This document shows, piece after piece, positions 22,470 to 33,228 of a stretch of DNA of 64,000 bases (its first letter is position 1; every line of letters starts with the position of its first letter). The notes beneath the pieces are model-generated. The model was not told the DNA's origin. It did not search any database and worked only from the letters and a program-made list of their open reading frames with translations. Source of the DNA: Cordia subcordata. Lineage: Eukaryota > Streptophyta > Magnoliopsida > Boraginales > Cordiaceae. Where the stretch lies: positions 5,270,001 through 5,334,000 of the forward strand of contig JAPTOF010000015.1 of assembly GCA_028554755.1 (NCBI GenBank), in the 5' to 3' direction. A program made the translations under genes and the position numbers.

Positions 22470-22912
22470 TGATGTACGTCTTTGAGTGCAAGCTCAAAAG
22501 ACCTGCAAGCGCACGGATCGATGCAGTGTAGTGTGTGCGAGAATGGGTGTCAAACCACAGGGAGACTATGTTGTGAGATGGATTCTACGTATGTGTTCTA
22601 GAATATGCCTAAAAATAAGAAATCTAAACTATCTATTTCTGAGATTTTGGAATTTTGAAGGGTCGGGAGCTCTAACTAAAATGAATTAAACTAAACTATG
22701 GAATTGGGAAACGTGAAAGACAAGCTAATCTAGAGGAACTAACAAATGGAAAGGGGTTAGGGTGACTTCAACTTATGAATGGGTGATTCTATACTCAATT
22801 GCTATGGGATTAAAGAATGATGGCTTACTTTAGTGATTGCTCTTAACTAGGTTGCCAAATTAGTGTCTTAATTTCCCCCTAGGACTCGGTGTGGGTCCGC
22901 CCCTAGGTGGCG
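22470..22912 (-). repeat. 3' LTR of element A, outer piece (minus orientation)
   Basis: It matches 40627-41070 of the other LTR (TGATGTAC, GAGTGCAAGCTC, GGATCGATGCAGTGTAGTGT). It breaks at CCTAGGTGGCG, where element B begins. The LTR resumes at 31837-31842 and ends at 33228. Confidence 0.87.
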
Positions 22913-23220
22913 TGATGTGTGTCATTTGTGCGTGTTTGCATCTAGTTTTTGCATGCACATTTAAAGGTGTCTAGAGTATAATTGAGTGCACTTAGCATAA
23001 AGTTTATGCATATTTGTTAATATTTGTACATAATGTATTTAGATGCATAAATACCACACTAAGTGTTATATTCCATGTTTTAGGAGTGTTTTAGAAGGGT
23101 TCAAGCTTGTACGGGAAGAAATGCGCTAACGGATGAAGACCGGAAGAAAAGGAATGAAGAAGGGAGTATTCTGATCTAGTCGGTCAACCTAGAAGAAGCC
23201 GGTCGACCAGCTGCTCTAAA

Positions 23221-23336
23221 GAATAAAGAATTTAAGTCGGTCGAGTTCCTCAAGGAGCCGATCGACCAGCTAGGTCCAGAGAATAAAGAATTTAAGTCGG
23301 TCGAGTTCCTCAAGGAGCCGATCGACCAGCTAGGTC
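23221..23336 (+). repeat. 60-bp tandem duplication within the CpG-motif cluster of the B 5' LTR
   Basis: Positions 23221-23276 and 23281-23336 are identical over 56 bases, from GAATAAAGAATTTAAG to GACCAGCTAGGTC. The 3' LTR has one unit. The identity suggests a recent event or an assembly duplication. Confidence 0.9.
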
Positions 23337-23521
23337 GACCGGCCATTCCATAGAGCATCATGATTGAAGCCGGTTGAGCAAGAAAGAGGAGCCGGTCGAC
23401 CGGCTGTGTGCTGAAGCTGTTTATAAATTGCTCGTTTCAGCTCATTTTCAAGGAGAAACTTTTGTTTTTAAAACCCTAATAAATCCTAACCCTTTGCCTA
23501 CTTCACCAAGCACCCTAAATC

Positions 23522-25424
23522 TATAGGATCGATATTATTAAGTGTGGTGTATCCTAGTCCATATTTTCAAAAAATTCTACCAAGAAAACATGCTAGGAAA
23601 ATAAAATAACCACATAACACACACAAGAACATGCTTAAAAACATATAGAATATAACTAGTACTTGCAAAATATATAAAGCTAACCTCTTGAAGCGTGGGG
23701 CCTTTGATGAAGTTAAACCTGCCATGAGCTTTGCTCCCGTTTACGAACAAGGCCACCAAAAATTTACTATGAGGGTTTCGCAATAAGCAACTCCCTAGTC
23801 TTCTTCCCTATGATTAAAGAGACTTATCTCGAGAGAATAGCCTCTTGTGTGTGAAGAAGCAAAGTAATATGCTATTGAAAAACTAGAGCAAAAATCACAC
23901 AATAAGTGTGTACTATGTGTTGTAGTATTTTCTAGCCAAAAAGGAAGAAATCAATTACAAAGTGGATTGCATAAAAGGTGTAGGGTCATGTCTATTTATA
24001 GAGAGAACCTTGGCACCCAAAGTTGCTAAACTTTCAATGTGGAAGAAAATTTTCATGTAGTATTTCCTTTATGCAACTTGTTAGCTTGTCTTGGAAGACT
24101 TGTGCAAGTTGTCCACTTGTTTTTGTAGTAATTTGCAAGTTGTCCACTTGTCTTGGAAGACATAGGCCAAGCCCATTATCCAAGTCCAACACATAGTCCA
24201 TAATCCATGTGGAGGCCCAAGCCCAATAGGAAACCATCCTAGCCCAATTAGGTTATTTTGGACTCTACAGAAAGCCCAAACCCAATTCTAAGCTTTGGCC
24301 CAATAAGGCTACTACCACAATATGGAATTTGCTCTTTCAAGATTACTCTCTCAAAGTCATTTCAACTAGGGAAGGGACCAAGAAGACACAATTAACCTTG
24401 GCTTCCAAAAATAATTAACATGTCCTTGCCCAATCTAGGCGACATAATAATTATTTTTTAACTCCGATCTATTCCACCATAAGATCAAAGTTGCACTCCA
24501 AGAATAATTGACATTACCCAAAAGCTTATCACAAAAGAATGTGAACTTTGTCTTTGACCTACTAAATAACCGACCATAATGCCCCTCTATGTATACCCAC
24601 AGCTAAGATCGGTCCTTTGGCCTGTGTACTATCACCTCCTTAGCTGTATCTTTTTCCGTTGGGTTTCTTGTCCAATTGCCAATCATCCTTGGTCATGGAA
24701 TCTCTTGATCTCGGAAGCGACCCTCAAGCCATATGACCGACACATCTATAAAGGTAGTATCACTAGATCTAGATTCGGATGATAAATTTGGACAATCCCA
24801 AAGGGGCACATAGATTCCATTTTGCATATGCATGTTCTAATTAATTAGAACTTAGCACTCAATGCACAAGGCTGTTGATCCTAATAAAATAAGATCTCAC
24901 CCACAGTGAATCAAAGTACTAAACCCTAACTTCATTAGTTCATCCACATATACTCAAGATTAAGAGCAATGATCATTTAGTAGCAGTAAGTATCTTGTTT
25001 TCTTTCTTTGATAGTACGTCTCTAGAAAACCTACTCATAATGGTCCTATCCAATACGTGACACACGTACTATTGAGACAAATTCAGAAAGTCCTCCAATG
25101 ACCTAGGTAGATCACCCTCAAAGAGGAGACTTGCTCAATATAACCTTATCCCAGTAGAGTGCCCAACACTACTATTTGGTTATGGATTCAATTTATGACG
25201 TGACTAAATCTAGACTTGGACCTACTGTGCGTCCAGCCTCACTGCGCACCCAAGTCATTAGTTCAAGTCAAAGGACCTTCATACATGCATCGATAAAACA
25301 TAACAGAGATAATATGTAAGAAACTTATAATGCCATTTAACAAAAATACAAAAATATGATTATACATTGTTTCATATCCAAAATGTCATTTACAAGTGAG
25401 CTTTAGGGCATACTAATCCTAACA
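23522..25424 (-). mobile_element. copia-type solo LTR inserted in the B 5' LTR
   Basis: Perfect AAATC copies flank it (23517-23521 and 25425-25429). The uninterrupted 3' LTR of B reads CCTAAATCACCATC at this point. On the minus strand it starts TGTTAGGATTAGTATGCCC and ends GATCCTATA, an imperfect inverted terminal pair. At 1903 bp with no coding sequence or primer site, it is best read as a solo LTR left by recombination. Short open frames inside it (for example 23577-23783 and 24034-24237) look non-coding. It is the innermost and youngest insertion of the stack. Confidence 0.82.
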
Positions 25425-26483
25425 AAATCACCATCTAAACCCTATACCAAGCTAGGATTGAAGCATTAAACAAAGATTTGAAAGATTTGAAGGATTTGCA
25501 TAGATTTGAAAGCAAGAATTTAGGGAAGTTCTTCTTGTTCTTATCTATTTCTTGGAAATATGTTGCTAGAGTAGGCTAGATTTAGGGTTGATTGTTGTTG
25601 TATATTAGATTAGGGCTTTGAATAACGGATTTATGTAGATCTTTGGCTCTTAATACATGTTTGTTTACATAAATATATGGCATGATTCAATATGTCTATG
25701 TATTGGAAATCAAACATGTCTATGTGTTTGTTAAAATGCCTAAGTGAATGTGCATGTGTTATTTGTGCTTCAAATGCTCTTATCTACTTATATGGGTGAT
25801 GTGATTGTGCTTAATCTCGTGGCTTTGCTTAGTAGAGTAGGCTTTAACTTTAAATCCAGCTAATAGGTTACATGCTATGCTTAGTCTAGTTTAGGTGCTA
25901 GTCCTTGGCTTTAAATCCAGCCAAGCGGATAAGTTAACCTAGACTAGAGTATCCCTCACCCACGTTAGTGTTGGTTAATCGAGCCTTAATGTCACGTAGT
26001 GTTTAGGTGCTAATTCTAGCTAAGAGGATAAGTTCTAAGCACGGATTGCGTAGGCTAGGAGGGATTGGCCCTTAGCTTTAAATCAGCTAACGGGTTAAAC
26101 TACTAGTATTAGTTAAGAGAGCCCTCGATCAACACAACAGCAATAGAAGTCCCGAGCCTTAGATAGAGTTCATCCATTATCATAGCCCAAGTCTTGTTGC
26201 AATGCAATTGCCCTAGGTTCCCTTCTTCTTTATTAGTGTTTCCTTCCTTAGTTTGGCTCCTTTAAGTTCCTCCATAGATTAGTTTTTATTTTCCTTTTTC
26301 CAAGCTCCCTTTCATCCTAAAGTAAGCACACACAAGCACGTAGCTAGTTCGAGGCACCCAAGCACATAGAGACAAAACTAAGGTAGCCTCCCTGTGGAGA
26401 CGATACCCGCACTCGAATCCACTATACCACGAATGATCCGTACGCTTGTGGGTGTAAAACTTGATACGCACACATCAAGTTTT

Positions 26484-26501
26484 TGGTGCCGTTGCCGGGT
26501 A
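26484..26501 (+). promoter_or_regulatory. primer-binding site (tRNA-Asp type), element B
   Basis: TGGTGCCGTTGCCGGGTA, six bases after the LTR end ACACATCA. It differs from the tRNA-Asp complement at two positions. Confidence 0.82.
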
Positions 26502-26699
26502 TTGGTTCTTTGTGTGCTTTTGTGTTTGCGATTGGTTGCTTGCGTGTGCCTTATCTTTACTTGCTTTCCATTTTTTTTCAAAAACTAAAAAAAAATTTGG
26601 TTAAAAAAAATCTCGAAAAATCCAAAAAAAAAAAATTGAATTTTTTTAAATTAAAAAAAAAATTGATTGTGAAAAGGTTTTACTTGTGATTCATTGAAT

Positions 26700-28730
26700 A
26701 TGACCAATTCTAAAGCTTCTTGGTGGTCACTTGTATCCTCTTCCCCACCACCCGAATGTGTCCGTTATGCATGTCGCTTGTGTGGAAGTTTTATACATCC
26801 TACCGTTTTCTATCCCCACGAGAATTCCGCATCTAGGGCTAGTGCTACTTATTACCCCCATAGTCATGCAACATCTTATGCATCTTCATTTACTAATCAT
26901 GACTATAGGGATGCAAATTTTTGTTATTGCAATCATTGTGGAAGCCGTGCTCATTTTCCGAGTGCTTGTCCCACTTTCCACCCTTATCCCCGATTGCATA
27001 CAATGCCCTACGCCCCTAGCAATCATACGCCCATGCATGCATCTATATCTAGCTATCATGATTCTAGGGAGCAACATCATGCATTTTCACAATGGGGTCA
27101 AGATGACTCTTCATTCCATTCACCCTCAAGTTTTGATTATCCACCTCTAACACTTTCTTTTCCTACCTATTCCTATCCCGAGTTTTTTGATGGTTACGTA
27201 CAAAATGATTTTCAACATGACTACCCTTTCCACTCGGTTGAGCCCTCTTCTTTTAGGTCATTCTTAAGTTATGATGAAAAGATTTCCTATCTACAATCAC
27301 TCCTCCAATCTGATCGAGAGAGGCTAGATAGCATGATGCAACAAGTTGACTGTCTAGATGAGTGCTTGAAGAGAGAGATTGAGAGTGAACAACCCGTTGT
27401 TGGAACCCTTGAGATACCTTTAGACTGGGTTGAGAAGATAAGAGAGAAACCTAAAGAAGAGAACAATAGGGGTGAAATTGATGGTGCTTTGGAGAGAAAT
27501 TTAGAAAGAGAGGTAAATGGAGAGATCACATCTTGTAGTGAGGATGAGAGTGAGCATGATAGTAATTTGGTTCTTGATGACTCTTATGATTATGTTTTGG
27601 AGGAAATAGTACCCTATCCTCTTGTGCTTTCATTGCCACTCACTGAGTCATGTGGACCTAACCTTCCCTCTCTTCCTATACTATACACACACATGGAGGT
27701 TGAGTCCTATGTCGATAGTACTCAATTGCATTCCGAGTCGGCATTTAGGGAGTTTAGCACACATTCTTCCCTCGAGCACTCATGTATACATGATGAGGAA
27801 TCCGTTGAGTCCCCTTTGTCCCTTCCATTTGTGCCTACCCCTTATGAAAAGCATGATGAGGAAATGATGACCACTAGTGATGAATTTGTGGAAGCATTTG
27901 ATGAGATCTTTGCTAGTGTGGATCTAGAGTCATCTATTGGGGAGAATAGAGCATCAATTTTGGAGTCTTTGGATGATAAGTCTCTTGGAGTTAAGGATTG
28001 TTATGTTGAGGAGAGTAGCCATTCCAAGAAGACACTTAAGGAAGAAATTGATAAGCTTGAAATTGCGATCTATGGGTCTTTGGGTGTGTTTGATGAATCA
28101 TTGTTGATACCTTGTGCTACCCTCTCCACTAGGGAATTGATTGATGAGGTTAAGCATTTTTTAGATGAACATGAACCTTTCCTTAGTGTGAATAAGCCCA
28201 TTAAGATCGAATCCACCCCTTATGAGGAGTTAGAGCGACCTAGGCTTGAAAATGCTATATTTTGTGGAGAAGAAGAGTGTAGTACGTCCAATTCCCCTCC
28301 TCCTTCTCCCAATGTCATTCTCACTCCCCTTGCCCATTCCGTTGAGCCTCCCTCTTTGGAGCTCACGTTTATGCCTTCTTGCATAGAACACTTTCATCTA
28401 GGGTTAGAAAGCACATTTCTTATGTTGCATGCATTTGACTTATCTTTGACCCGTGAGGATGGTGTATTTTTAGCCCTTGATTTTGAGAAGAAGGCCATGG
28501 GGTGGCTAATTAAAAAGCAACCGGGACATGATTTTTCACGTTTGAGCATGCTTCATTCCACACTTGCATTTACATGCACATTTGATATTTCGGGGTGGGA
28601 TCTTGAAAAGAGGTGCATCATGCATTCATTGCCCCAACCCTTAGTGCATGACCCTTTTCCCTCTACGTTCTGCGCCTTAATGATTATTCGGCAATTTGTG
28701 CCGCGCAACTTTAAACATGTTTTACTTTAA
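26700..28730 (+). CDS. long conserved ORF of non-autonomous element B; NC-like N-terminus, otherwise unknown
   Basis: This frame of 676 codons is the only intact long ORF in the window. The start is set at ATG 26700 (MTNSKASWWSLVSS), which aligns with the starts in D and F; an ATG two codons upstream (26694) is also possible. Numbering below is from 26694. Residues 27-40 are a zinc-knuckle unit whose last cysteine is Tyr (C27, C30, H35, Y40). Residues 79-92 are a complete CX2CX4HX4C knuckle (C79, C82, H87, C92). Residues 93-185 are rich in H, P, S and Y. About 190-245 has heptad leucines (KISYLQSLLQSDRERLDSMM), a probable coiled coil. The middle is very acidic. The C-terminus, conserved with D and F, contains PSCIEHFHL, DFEKKAMGWL and FDISGWDLEKR. 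I recognise no Retrotrans_gag, protease, RT or integrase domain. It probably acts as a Gag-like RNA-binding protein. The function is inferred from the knuckles only. Confidence 0.8.
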   Translation: MTNSKASWWSLVSSSPPPECVRYACRLCGSFIHPTVFYPHENSASRASATYYPHSHATSYASSFTNHDYRDANFCYCNHCGSRAHFPSACPTFHPYPRLHTMPYAPSNHTPMHASISSYHDSREQHHAFSQWGQDDSSFHSPSSFDYPPLTLSFPTYSYPEFFDGYVQNDFQHDYPFHSVEPSSFRSFLSYDEKISYLQSLLQSDRERLDSMMQQVDCLDECLKREIESEQPVVGTLEIPLDWVEKIREKPKEENNRGEIDGALERNLEREVNGEITSCSEDESEHDSNLVLDDSYDYVLEEIVPYPLVLSLPLTESCGPNLPSLPILYTHMEVESYVDSTQLHSESAFREFSTHSSLEHSCIHDEESVESPLSLPFVPTPYEKHDEEMMTTSDEFVEAFDEIFASVDLESSIGENRASILESLDDKSLGVKDCYVEESSHSKKTLKEEIDKLEIAIYGSLGVFDESLLIPCATLSTRELIDEVKHFLDEHEPFLSVNKPIKIESTPYEELERPRLENAIFCGEEECSTSNSPPPSPNVILTPLAHSVEPPSLELTFMPSCIEHFHLGLESTFLMLHAFDLSLTREDGVFLALDFEKKAMGWLIKKQPGHDFSRLSMLHSTLAFTCTFDISGWDLEKRCIMHSLPQPLVHDPFPSTFCALMIIRQFVPRNFKHVLL

Positions 28731-30225
28731 CATTGGCGCCCAGTTAGAGGCGTTAAATCCAGCGCTACTAGGAGGCACCCTAAGCTTGTTCATATTTTTC
28801 TTATTTTTCTTGTATTTATTTGCCTTTTCCTTTCTATGTGGTAGATTAGTTTTCTTGTACTTATTCTTACTTTGTACATAATAGATTAGATTGCTTTTGT
28901 TTATCTTACCTTTTGATAGTTTAGGCTTTCTTTTGTTTGTTTTCATACTTAGTAGGTTAGATTTTTACTCCCATACTTGTTCTTGCTCCTTTCCTTCATT
29001 TGTGCATCAATCTTTTACCTCTTGTATACATCCTTGTTTATCATTTCAAATGTCAATGTGAGCTTGCATAGCATGTGCTTTCCACAAAAGATAGAGGTTA
29101 GTAGATCATTGGATTGTCTTTGGCATTTACGAACTACGTGGAAACAAGGTTGTATCTATCCATCTTTTACTTGTCCTTATCTATCCCTCTCCGCATTCTC
29201 CATATGTGTTTCATGTGCTTGCTTGTTATGCTTAGATGCTATTTGCATAAGGGCAAGCAAAGTTTAGGTTTGGGGGTGTGGTTACTCATTTATTGTTTAT
29301 ATCATATATGGGATAGATTTGCTTGCCATATCTTATTTTTGCTTAAAATGTGTTCAAATTTTTTCATATTTTTTGCATATTTTGAGTTGGTTTTTCTCGA
29401 CGTTGGTTGGAGAGTTGGCTTTTGCTATTGACTTAATTGATTGGAGATGATGAGGGTGTATTGTGGGGAGTAAATGGAATGTAGGGTATGACCTAGACTT
29501 TGAAGAGAATCCTTTTGAAAGCTGTGGGAAGTGAGCATTTCTAAGAATGCACCTTGTAGTTTCCCCACAACTTGGTTGGAAAAAAATGTTTTTAAAGGGT
29601 TGTTGATATGAGTGCCCATTCCTTAATTGGTTTTTTTAGTGTGCCCTAGCCTCTTCTTTTTCTTTTCTTTTTCTTTTCTTTTTGTTCTATGTTATGTATT
29701 GAGAAAAAATGCAAAAAAAAAAAATGAAAATGCAAAAATGAGAAAAGAAATGAAAAAAAAATCCAAAAAGGCAACAAAAAGATTGAAAAGTGAAGTATGT
29801 TGAATAAGTGTCAAGTGACATAATGCCAAGTTGACACAAATATCTTTTTTGCTCTTTCATGTGTTGTGAATAAGGCTCTTACGTCAATGTGAGCCATTGT
29901 GATGTATCTTCTCTTCCTTGTATCTTTGGGACTAGGTGCATATTGGGAGGCCATGTTAGTTGATAGAGCACGAAGTATCAACATCCCGAGTGCGTGAGTT
30001 GAAATCCTAAGTTTGTGGTGGTCCTAGCTCCTTGGTGACATTCCCAAGAGGTGTGAGACCCCGTGTGATTGAAGGGAGGATTCGAAAAAGACTAGAGAAT
30101 CCCTTACACGAAAGGAATGACCCCTTGTACCCTTTGGATACGAAAAGATAGCAAGTCAATGCAATTGGCAACTCTTTGAAAAGCATGAGGATAGACTTTA
30201 TTTAGGCTTGCTTGAGGACAAGCAA
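28731..30225 (+). other. 3' non-coding region of element B with an internal purine-tract copy
   Basis: It begins with TTGGCGCCCAGTTAGAGGCG and CAGCGCTACTAGGAGGCACC, the same post-coding motif as D and A. An internal purine-tract copy (GGGCAAGCAAAGTTTAGG then TTTGGGGGTG) lies at 29248-29275, about 970 bp before the functional tract. The segment 29500-29640 and the A-rich run at 29700-29790 match D and, inverted, A. Confidence 0.65.
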
Positions 30226-30244
30226 GGGGAAGGTTTGGGGGTGT
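30226..30244 (+). promoter_or_regulatory. polypurine tract, element B
   Basis: GGGGAAGGTTTGGGGGTGT after GAGGACAAGCAA, directly before the LTR start TGATGTGTGTC. Confidence 0.8.
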
Positions 30245-31836
30245 TGATGTGTGTCATTTGTGCGTGTTTGCATCTAGTTTTTGCATGCACATTTAAGGGT
30301 GTCTAGAGTATAATTGAGTGCACTTAGCATAAAGTTTATACATATTTGTTAATATTTGTACATAATGTATTTAGATGCATAAATACTATACTAAGTGTTA
30401 TATTCCATGTTTTAGGAGTGTTTTAGAAGGGTTCGAGCTTATACGAGGAAGAAATGAGCTAACGGATGAAGACTGGAAGAAAAGGAATGAAGAAGGGAGT
30501 ATTCTGATCCAGCCGGTCAACCTAGAAGAAGAGCCGGTCGACCGACCGCTCCAGAGAATAAAGAATTGAAGCCAGTCGAGTTCCTCAAGGAGCCGGTCAA
30601 CTAGCTAGGTCGACCGGCCATTCCAGAGAGCATCATGATTGAAGCCGGTCGAGCAAGAAAGAAGAGTCGGTTGACCAGCTGTGCGCTGAAGCTGTTTATA
30701 AATTGCTCGTTTCAGCTCATTTTCAGAGAGAAACTTTTGTTTTTAAAACCCTAATAAATCCTAACCCTTTGCCTACTTCACCAAACACCCTAAATCACCA
30801 TCTAAACCCCATACCAAGCTAGGATTGAAGCATTAAACAAAGATTTGAAGGATTTGTACGGATTTGAAAGCAAGAATTTAGGGAATTTCTTCTTGTTCTT
30901 TATCTATTTCTTGTAAATATGTTGCTAGAGTAGGCTAGATTTAGGATTGATTGTTGTTGTATATTGGATTAGGGCTTTGAATAACGGATTTATGTAGATC
31001 TTTGGCTCTTAATACATGTTTATTTACATAAATATATGGCATGATTCAATATGTCTATGTATTGGAAATCAAACATGTCTATGTGTTTGTTAAAATGCCT
31101 AAGTGAATATGCATGTGTTATTCGTGCTTCAAATGGTCTTATCTACTTATATAGGTAATGTGATTGTGCTTAATCTCGTGGCTTTGCTTAGTAGAGTAGG
31201 CTTTAACTTTAAATCCAGCTATTAGGTTACATGCTATGCTTAGTCCAGTTTAGGTGCTAGTCCTTGGCTTTCAATCCAGCCAAGCGGATAAGTTAACCTA
31301 GACTAGAGTATCCCTCACCCACGTTAGTGTTGGTTAATCGAGCCTTAATGTCACGTAGTGTTTAGGTGCTAATTCTAGCTAAGAGGATAAGTTCTAAGCA
31401 CGGATTGCGTAGGCTAGAAGGGATTGGCCTTTAGCTTTAAATCCAGCTAACGGGTTAAACTACTAGTATTGGTTAAGAGAGCCCCGATCAACACAACTGC
31501 AAAAGAAGTCCCGAGCCTTAGATAGACTTCATCCATTATCATAGCCCAAGTCTTGTTGCAATGCAATCACCCTAGGTCCCCTTCTTCTTTATTAGTATTT
31601 CCTTTCTTAGTTTGGCTCCTTTAAGTTCCTCCATAGATTAGTTTTTATTTTCCTTTTTCCGAGCTCTTTTCCATCCTAAAGTAAGCACACACAAGCACGT
31701 AGCTAGTTCGAGTCACCCGAGCACATAGAGACTAAACTAAGGCAGCCTCCCTGTGGATATGATACCCGTACTCGAATCCACTATACCACGAACGATCCGT
31801 ACACTTACGGTTGTAAAACTCGTTACTTACACATCA
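30245..31836 (+). repeat. 3' LTR of element B (1592 bp)
   Basis: TGATGTGTGTC...TTACACATCA. It is collinear with the 5' LTR once the solo LTR and the 60-bp duplication are removed. The CpG-motif cluster is at 30505-30680 and the TATA-like TTTATAAATT at about 30695-30704. Confidence 0.88.
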
Positions 31837-33228
31837 CAGCATCTCCTAGAGCTACAGCGTGGTCCTTATGACCTAAGGCCTTAAGTGTGACTAACTAGCT
31901 TCCTAGGTGACTTAGAATAAACCTACCCTAGTACCTAAATCATTGGCTAGATTTAAAGCCAAGACCTAGTGTCACTAAGGTCGACTAAACCTATCCTGAA
32001 ACCTATTGGCTGGATTTATAGCCAAAGGAGACTCCGCCTAAGCTAGCCCTAAATTATGCTTCGTCATTCTATGGTCACAATAGCAAGATTTAACCTATTA
32101 ACACATTCACACATGTTCTAAGCCAAGGTGTTCACGAATAAAGGGACCTATTCGACTACCAAACATTGTCATGCTTGGATTACATCATTAGAAGCAATTA
32201 ACAACTGACATGTATGCGTTATTGAAGTCATATTCACTACTAGGCATGCAAATATACACATAGACATGAATATAAGCATTACCCACTTCATAGCATCCAC
32301 ATATAAACACATAAACATGATTATAGCATGGATTAGATGTGTTTAGTAATAAATTGACTTCAATTTATACACATGTTACTCATTTAGGCATTTAATCAAA
32401 CACTTAGACATGAATGATAAAATAACCATTTGAACAAGAAAATCAAACATGTATATATAATCAACCATTTAATCCCATATCATAAGAGTAAATAGCTAAC
32501 CCATTACATAAGTAAAATCACCCTACATATGTTTACTCAATCATAATAAAAGATAGAATGAAAGAGAGTTTATAAAGCTTCCCTTTCATCCTAGCTAATG
32601 TACAAAGCTCTTGAGCAAACTTGAATCCAAATGTTGAAACTCTATAAATTCTCTTGCTCCAAAGTAATGAAATGTGTGAGAGAGTGTGTGTGTTGTAGGT
32701 GAAGACTAGGGTTAAGTGTGTGTGTGTGATGGGTGTAAAGATCCTCTTTCTCCCCAAAAGTTCCCCCTTTTTTAGTCTGAAAATGGGGCTTTTATATTGA
32801 CTTTTCACGAACTGCCGATCACTGGCTTTTCTCTTAGCTTGACCGGCTTTTTGGTGATACTCTCTGGACTGGCAGATCGACCCAGCCGGTCGACCGGCTT
32901 TGGAGGGGTGGTCGTCCGGCTATTTTTGGCATCTCTCTGGAGTCGCCAGTCGGCCTAGCCGGTCGACCAACTCCTTCTTGGTCGTCCGACTAGCTTCTTT
33001 CCTCCATTGTTTGTCTTTCCGGCCTCCAATCTTCTCCTTTTGGCTCGTACATCTCCCATCTTTATTACCCATCATCGCCCAATCTCGATCTTAACCCAAA
33101 GTTCACCTAAATCATTGAAAACAAGCAATTAGTGTAGCAATTTGTTTCTTAAACTCGATATGTACATTTGTTTACACTTAAACATAGGTAAATTACAATG
33201 CAAACACACACAAAAATACAACACATCA
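31837..33228 (-). repeat. 3' LTR of element A, inner piece (minus orientation)
   Basis: It continues the A LTR after element B and ends ACACATCA next to the purine tract. It lacks about 70 bp present in the other LTR near 42370-42430. It contains the 16-bp perfect palindrome AGCCGGTCGACCGGCT at 32884-32899, and on the minus strand a TATA box (AATATAAAAG) near 32789-32798. Confidence 0.87.

Larger units (their letters stand above)
22913..26477 (+). repeat. 5' LTR of element B, interrupted
   Basis: It pairs with 30245-31836. Excluding the solo LTR it is about 1657 bp. The excess over the 1592-bp 3' LTR is mostly a 60-bp tandem duplication at 23221-23336. The CpG-motif cluster is at 23170-23410, followed by the TATA-like TTTATAAATT at about 23420-23429. 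Confidence 0.87.
22913..31836 (+). mobile_element. element B: non-autonomous Ty3 LTR element with an intact long ORF
   Basis: It starts TGATGTGTGTCATTTG and ends TTACACATCA. Flanks are TGGCG (22908-22912) and CAGCA (31837-31841), which differ only by transitions explicable as CpG decay of CGGCG. The uninterrupted A LTR reads AGGCGGCACCTCC at this spot. Parts: 5' LTR 22913-26477 (containing a copia solo LTR), primer site 26484-26501, ORF 26700-28730, 3' non-coding region, purine tract, 3' LTR 30245-31836. Without the solo LTR it is about 7.0 kb. It has no protease, RT, RNase H or integrase. Confidence 0.88.

Noticed and set aside
26731..27867. Overlapping open frames 26731-27150, 26886-27080, 27287-27529 and 27622-27867
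   Set aside because: They are shadows of the long ORF of element B in other frames.
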